The notes beneath the pieces are model-generated. The model saw only the letters and a program-made list of their open reading frames with translations. It was not told where the DNA came from and did not search any database. Of a stretch of DNA of 64,000 bases, positions 62,150 to 64,000 are shown in pieces. The stretch is from positions 1,922,001-1,986,000 of the forward strand of contig OY970265.1 of NCBI GenBank assembly GCA_963715675.1. Direction: 5' to 3'. Numbering within the stretch: the stretch's first letter is position 1; the number at the start of each line of letters is the position of its first letter. The stretch comes from DASVWZ01 sp963715675 (GTDB lineage Bacteria; Acidobacteriota; Terriglobia; Terriglobales; Acidobacteriaceae). The translations under genes were made by a program, and so were the position numbers.

Positions 62150-63076
62150 CTATACGTTAATAACGGCACACAGCTCTTTCACGCTGGCTGCGCTCTTGTT
62201 CAACGCGGCCTGTTCGTCGGCGGTGAGTTTGATCTCGATGATCTTCTCGATCCCCTTGGCACCCAACTTCACGGGCACACCTACAAACAGCCCCGTGATG
62301 CCGTACTCGCCCTCGAGATAAGCGGCGCAAGGCAGGATCTTCTTCTTGTCTTTGAGAATGGCCTCGGTCATCTCGGTGGCGGCAGCCGATGGCGCGTAGT
62401 AAGCGCTGCCGGTCTTGAGATATTTTACGATCTCAGCCCCGCCGTCGCGGGTACGCTTCACCAGCCGTTCGATGGTGGCAGCGTCCATCAACTCCGTGAT
62501 CGGAATCCCAGCCACCGTCGAGTAGCGGGGCAGCGGCACCATGGTGTCGCCGTGCCCGCCCAACACGAACGCGGTCACATTCTCCACACTCACTTTCAAT
62601 TCGTCGGCAATGAAGGCCCGGAAGCGCGCCGAATCCAGAATGCCGGCCATGCCGATCACCCGCTCACGCGGAAACTTGCTCAGCTTGAATGCTGTCTGCG
62701 CCATGGCATCCAGAGGGTTGGAGACAATAATCAGGATGCAGTTGGGCGAGTCCTTGATGGCCTTCTCGACCACATCACTCATGATCTTGTAGTTGATGTT
62801 CAGCAGATCATCGCGGCTCATGCCCGGCTTACGCGGAACGCCGGCGGTAATGATGACGATGTCGGAGTTTGCCGTGTCCGCATAATCGTTCGTGCCGATC
62901 ACATGGGAGTCGCGCTTCTCAATCGGCATGGCTTGCAGAAGATCCAGACCCTTGCCCTGCGGCACACCTTCAATGATGTCGATCAGCACCACGTCCGCCA
63001 GTTCCTTGGAGGCGATCCAGTGGGCCGCCGTGGCGCCTACGTTTCCAGAACCTACCACTGTGACTTTCTTGCGCAT
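62150..63076 (-). CDS. mdh: Malate dehydrogenase (LDH-like type)
   Basis: 308 residues. NAD-binding GSGNVGATAAHWIASKELAD, the substrate loop with Arg in ITAGVPRKPGMSRDDLLNIN (malate rather than lactate type), catalytic His in VLGGHGDTMVPLPRYSTVAG. Interconverts malate and oxaloacetate in the TCA cycle. AAAGAGGACATT before the ATG. The icd gene lies upstream on the same strand, 151 bp away, so the two may be cotranscribed. Confidence 0.96.
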   Translation of the reverse strand: MRKKVTVVGSGNVGATAAHWIASKELADVVLIDIIEGVPQGKGLDLLQAMPIEKRDSHVIGTNDYADTANSDIVIITAGVPRKPGMSRDDLLNINYKIMSDVVEKAIKDSPNCILIIVSNPLDAMAQTAFKLSKFPRERVIGMAGILDSARFRAFIADELKVSVENVTAFVLGGHGDTMVPLPRYSTVAGIPITELMDAATIERLVKRTRDGGAEIVKYLKTGSAYYAPSAAATEMTEAILKDKKKILPCAAYLEGEYGITGLFVGVPVKLGAKGIEKIIEIKLTADEQAALNKSAASVKELCAVINV

Positions 63077-63227
63077 AATGTCCTCTTTTCTATGTATGTT
63101 TCTTGAAAACGCTTTTGGCCGTTAGCCATTAGCTTGCAGCCCCGCTTCGCTGATGTTCGGAGTACTGCCCAGCGAAACAAAAGCTAGAAGCCAAGGGCTA
63201 GGAGCCAATACCCAAAGCCTTCATTTC

Positions 63228-64000
63228 TCAGTCGGCAGCGTTCGCTTTCATCGCACCCATATTCTCAATGATGTGGCTGGCAAATTCGCTGGTCTTCACC
63301 TTGGTCGCGCCTTCCAGCATACGCTCGAAGTCGTAGGTGACCGTCTTCCGCTCAATGGTACGCTCCATGCCCTTCTCGATCAGGTCCGCGGCCTCGTTCC
63401 AGCCCAGGAAGCGGAACATCATCACTCCCGACAGAATCACCGAACCCGGGTTGATGACATCCTTGTCCGCATACTTCGGAGCGGTACCGTGGGTGGCTTC
63501 GAAGAACGCATAGCCATCGCCGATATTGGCTCCGGGTGCAATCCCCAATCCGCCCACCTGCGCGGCGCAGGCATCGGAAATGTAGTCGCCGTTCAGATTG
63601 GGCGTGGCCAGTACGGAATATTCATCGGCCCGGGTGACCACCTGCTGGAAAATGGAATCGGCAATGCGATCGTTGATCATCAACTTCTTTTTCCATGCGC
63701 CTTTGCCGTGGGTCGCGTAGATCGCATCAAGCACGCTGCGCACCTCTTTGTAGACGGATTGCCGGAACATTTCGGTGGCAAACTCCAGGCCCGGCTCGGT
63801 CAGGTTAGCGTTCTCTTCGATGGAGAGGTTCGGATTCCTGTCCTTGTTGTCGATGATCCAACTTTCGCGCTCGGTCACGACGGCATCGCGGAACTCCTGC
63901 GTGGCCAGATCATAGCCCCACTTGCGGAAGGCACCTTCCGTGAACTTCTGGATGTTGCCTTTATGCACCAGGGTGACGGATTTGCGCCCACTGTCCAGGG
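63228..64000 (-). CDS. icd: Isocitrate dehydrogenase (NADP), N-terminal part beyond window
   Basis: The frame is open to the window edge; the visible 257 codons are the C-terminal part. SVTLVHKGNIQKFTEGAFRK opens the large domain, ANLTEPGLEFATEMFRQSVY follows, then NGDYISDACAAQVGGLGIAP, the isocitrate/isopropylmalate dehydrogenase signature, and AYFEATHGTAPKYADKDVIN with the conserved NADP-site residues. Oxidative decarboxylation of isocitrate. Supports the TCA-cycle link with mdh. Confidence 0.93.
   Translation of the reverse strand, partial: LDSGRKSVTLVHKGNIQKFTEGAFRKWGYDLATQEFRDAVVTERESWIIDNKDRNPNLSIEENANLTEPGLEFATEMFRQSVYKEVRSVLDAIYATHGKGAWKKKLMINDRIADSIFQQVVTRADEYSVLATPNLNGDYISDACAAQVGGLGIAPGANIGDGYAFFEATHGTAPKYADKDVINPGSVILSGVMMFRFLGWNEAADLIEKGMERTIERKTVTYDFERMLEGATKVKTSEFASHIIENMGAMKANAAD

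Overview
The window looks like chromosomal DNA of an acidobacterium, probably of the Terriglobia (Koribacter/Sulfotelmatobacter-like). This is inferred from gene content and intergenic repeats: a compact argR-C-B-D-F-G-H operon ending in an argA-like gene and argJ, a divergent RibBA, a PAP2-Wzi fusion, tandem DUF4097 genes, an SLBB export protein with a long Gly-rich segment, and dispersed hairpin repeats. No rRNA gene is present to confirm it.

Region 1 (1-26070, minus strand) is a long exopolysaccharide/capsule cluster. Read from its head it runs: NusG-like antiterminator (frame broken), SLBB outer-membrane export protein, PAP2-Wzi fusion, Wzz-type chain-length protein, Wzx flippase, Wzy-like polymerase, FkbM methyltransferase, methyltransferase, secreted beta-helix protein, GT4, FkbM methyltransferase, methyltransferase, acyltransferase, GT4, methyltransferase, gmd, fcl (GDP-fucose pathway), WcaI-like GT4, initiating sugar-phosphate transferase, and an SDR epimerase cut by the window edge. 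Most genes overlap or nearly touch. Together they describe a Wzx/Wzy-dependent polymer that probably contains fucose and is methylated and acylated.

Region 2 (26071-35890) holds a decayed response-regulator-like remnant, then a complete arginine operon on the minus strand with a promoter and a palindromic ArgR operator directly upstream of argR. A tRNA-Leu(UAA) follows at 36035.

Region 3 (36296-45553) is mixed: a secreted ice-binding-like (DUF3494) protein, a receiver-like/PilZ protein with a small coiled-coil neighbour, a 75-residue protein behind a long structured leader, ribBA, two large secreted repeat or beta-helix proteins, a small zinc-ribbon protein and an orphan thiS.

Region 4 (45665-50241, minus strand) is a membrane-stress type operon: XRE regulator, NfeD-like protein with a His-rich segment, DUF1648 protein, flotillin, small glycine-zipper membrane protein, and PspA/IM30. 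Its promoter carries a palindrome.

Region 5 (50404-54350) is accessory DNA: a GIY-YIG nuclease-domain protein, a RelE/ParE-type toxin-antitoxin pair, and a parDE pair split by a 1250-bp IS5-family element with a clear CTAA target duplication.

Region 6 (54842-64000) carries two Dpp/Opp-type ABC permeases, a CNNM/CorC-type protein, an HlyD/MacA-like adaptor with its own terminator, two tandem DUF4097 proteins, malate dehydrogenase, and a truncated isocitrate dehydrogenase. Intergenic spacers here and in region 3 contain several small repeat families. No CRISPR array or prophage was seen. The least explained items are the EPS cluster with its broken antiterminator, the flotillin/NfeD/PspA operon, and the structured repeats.
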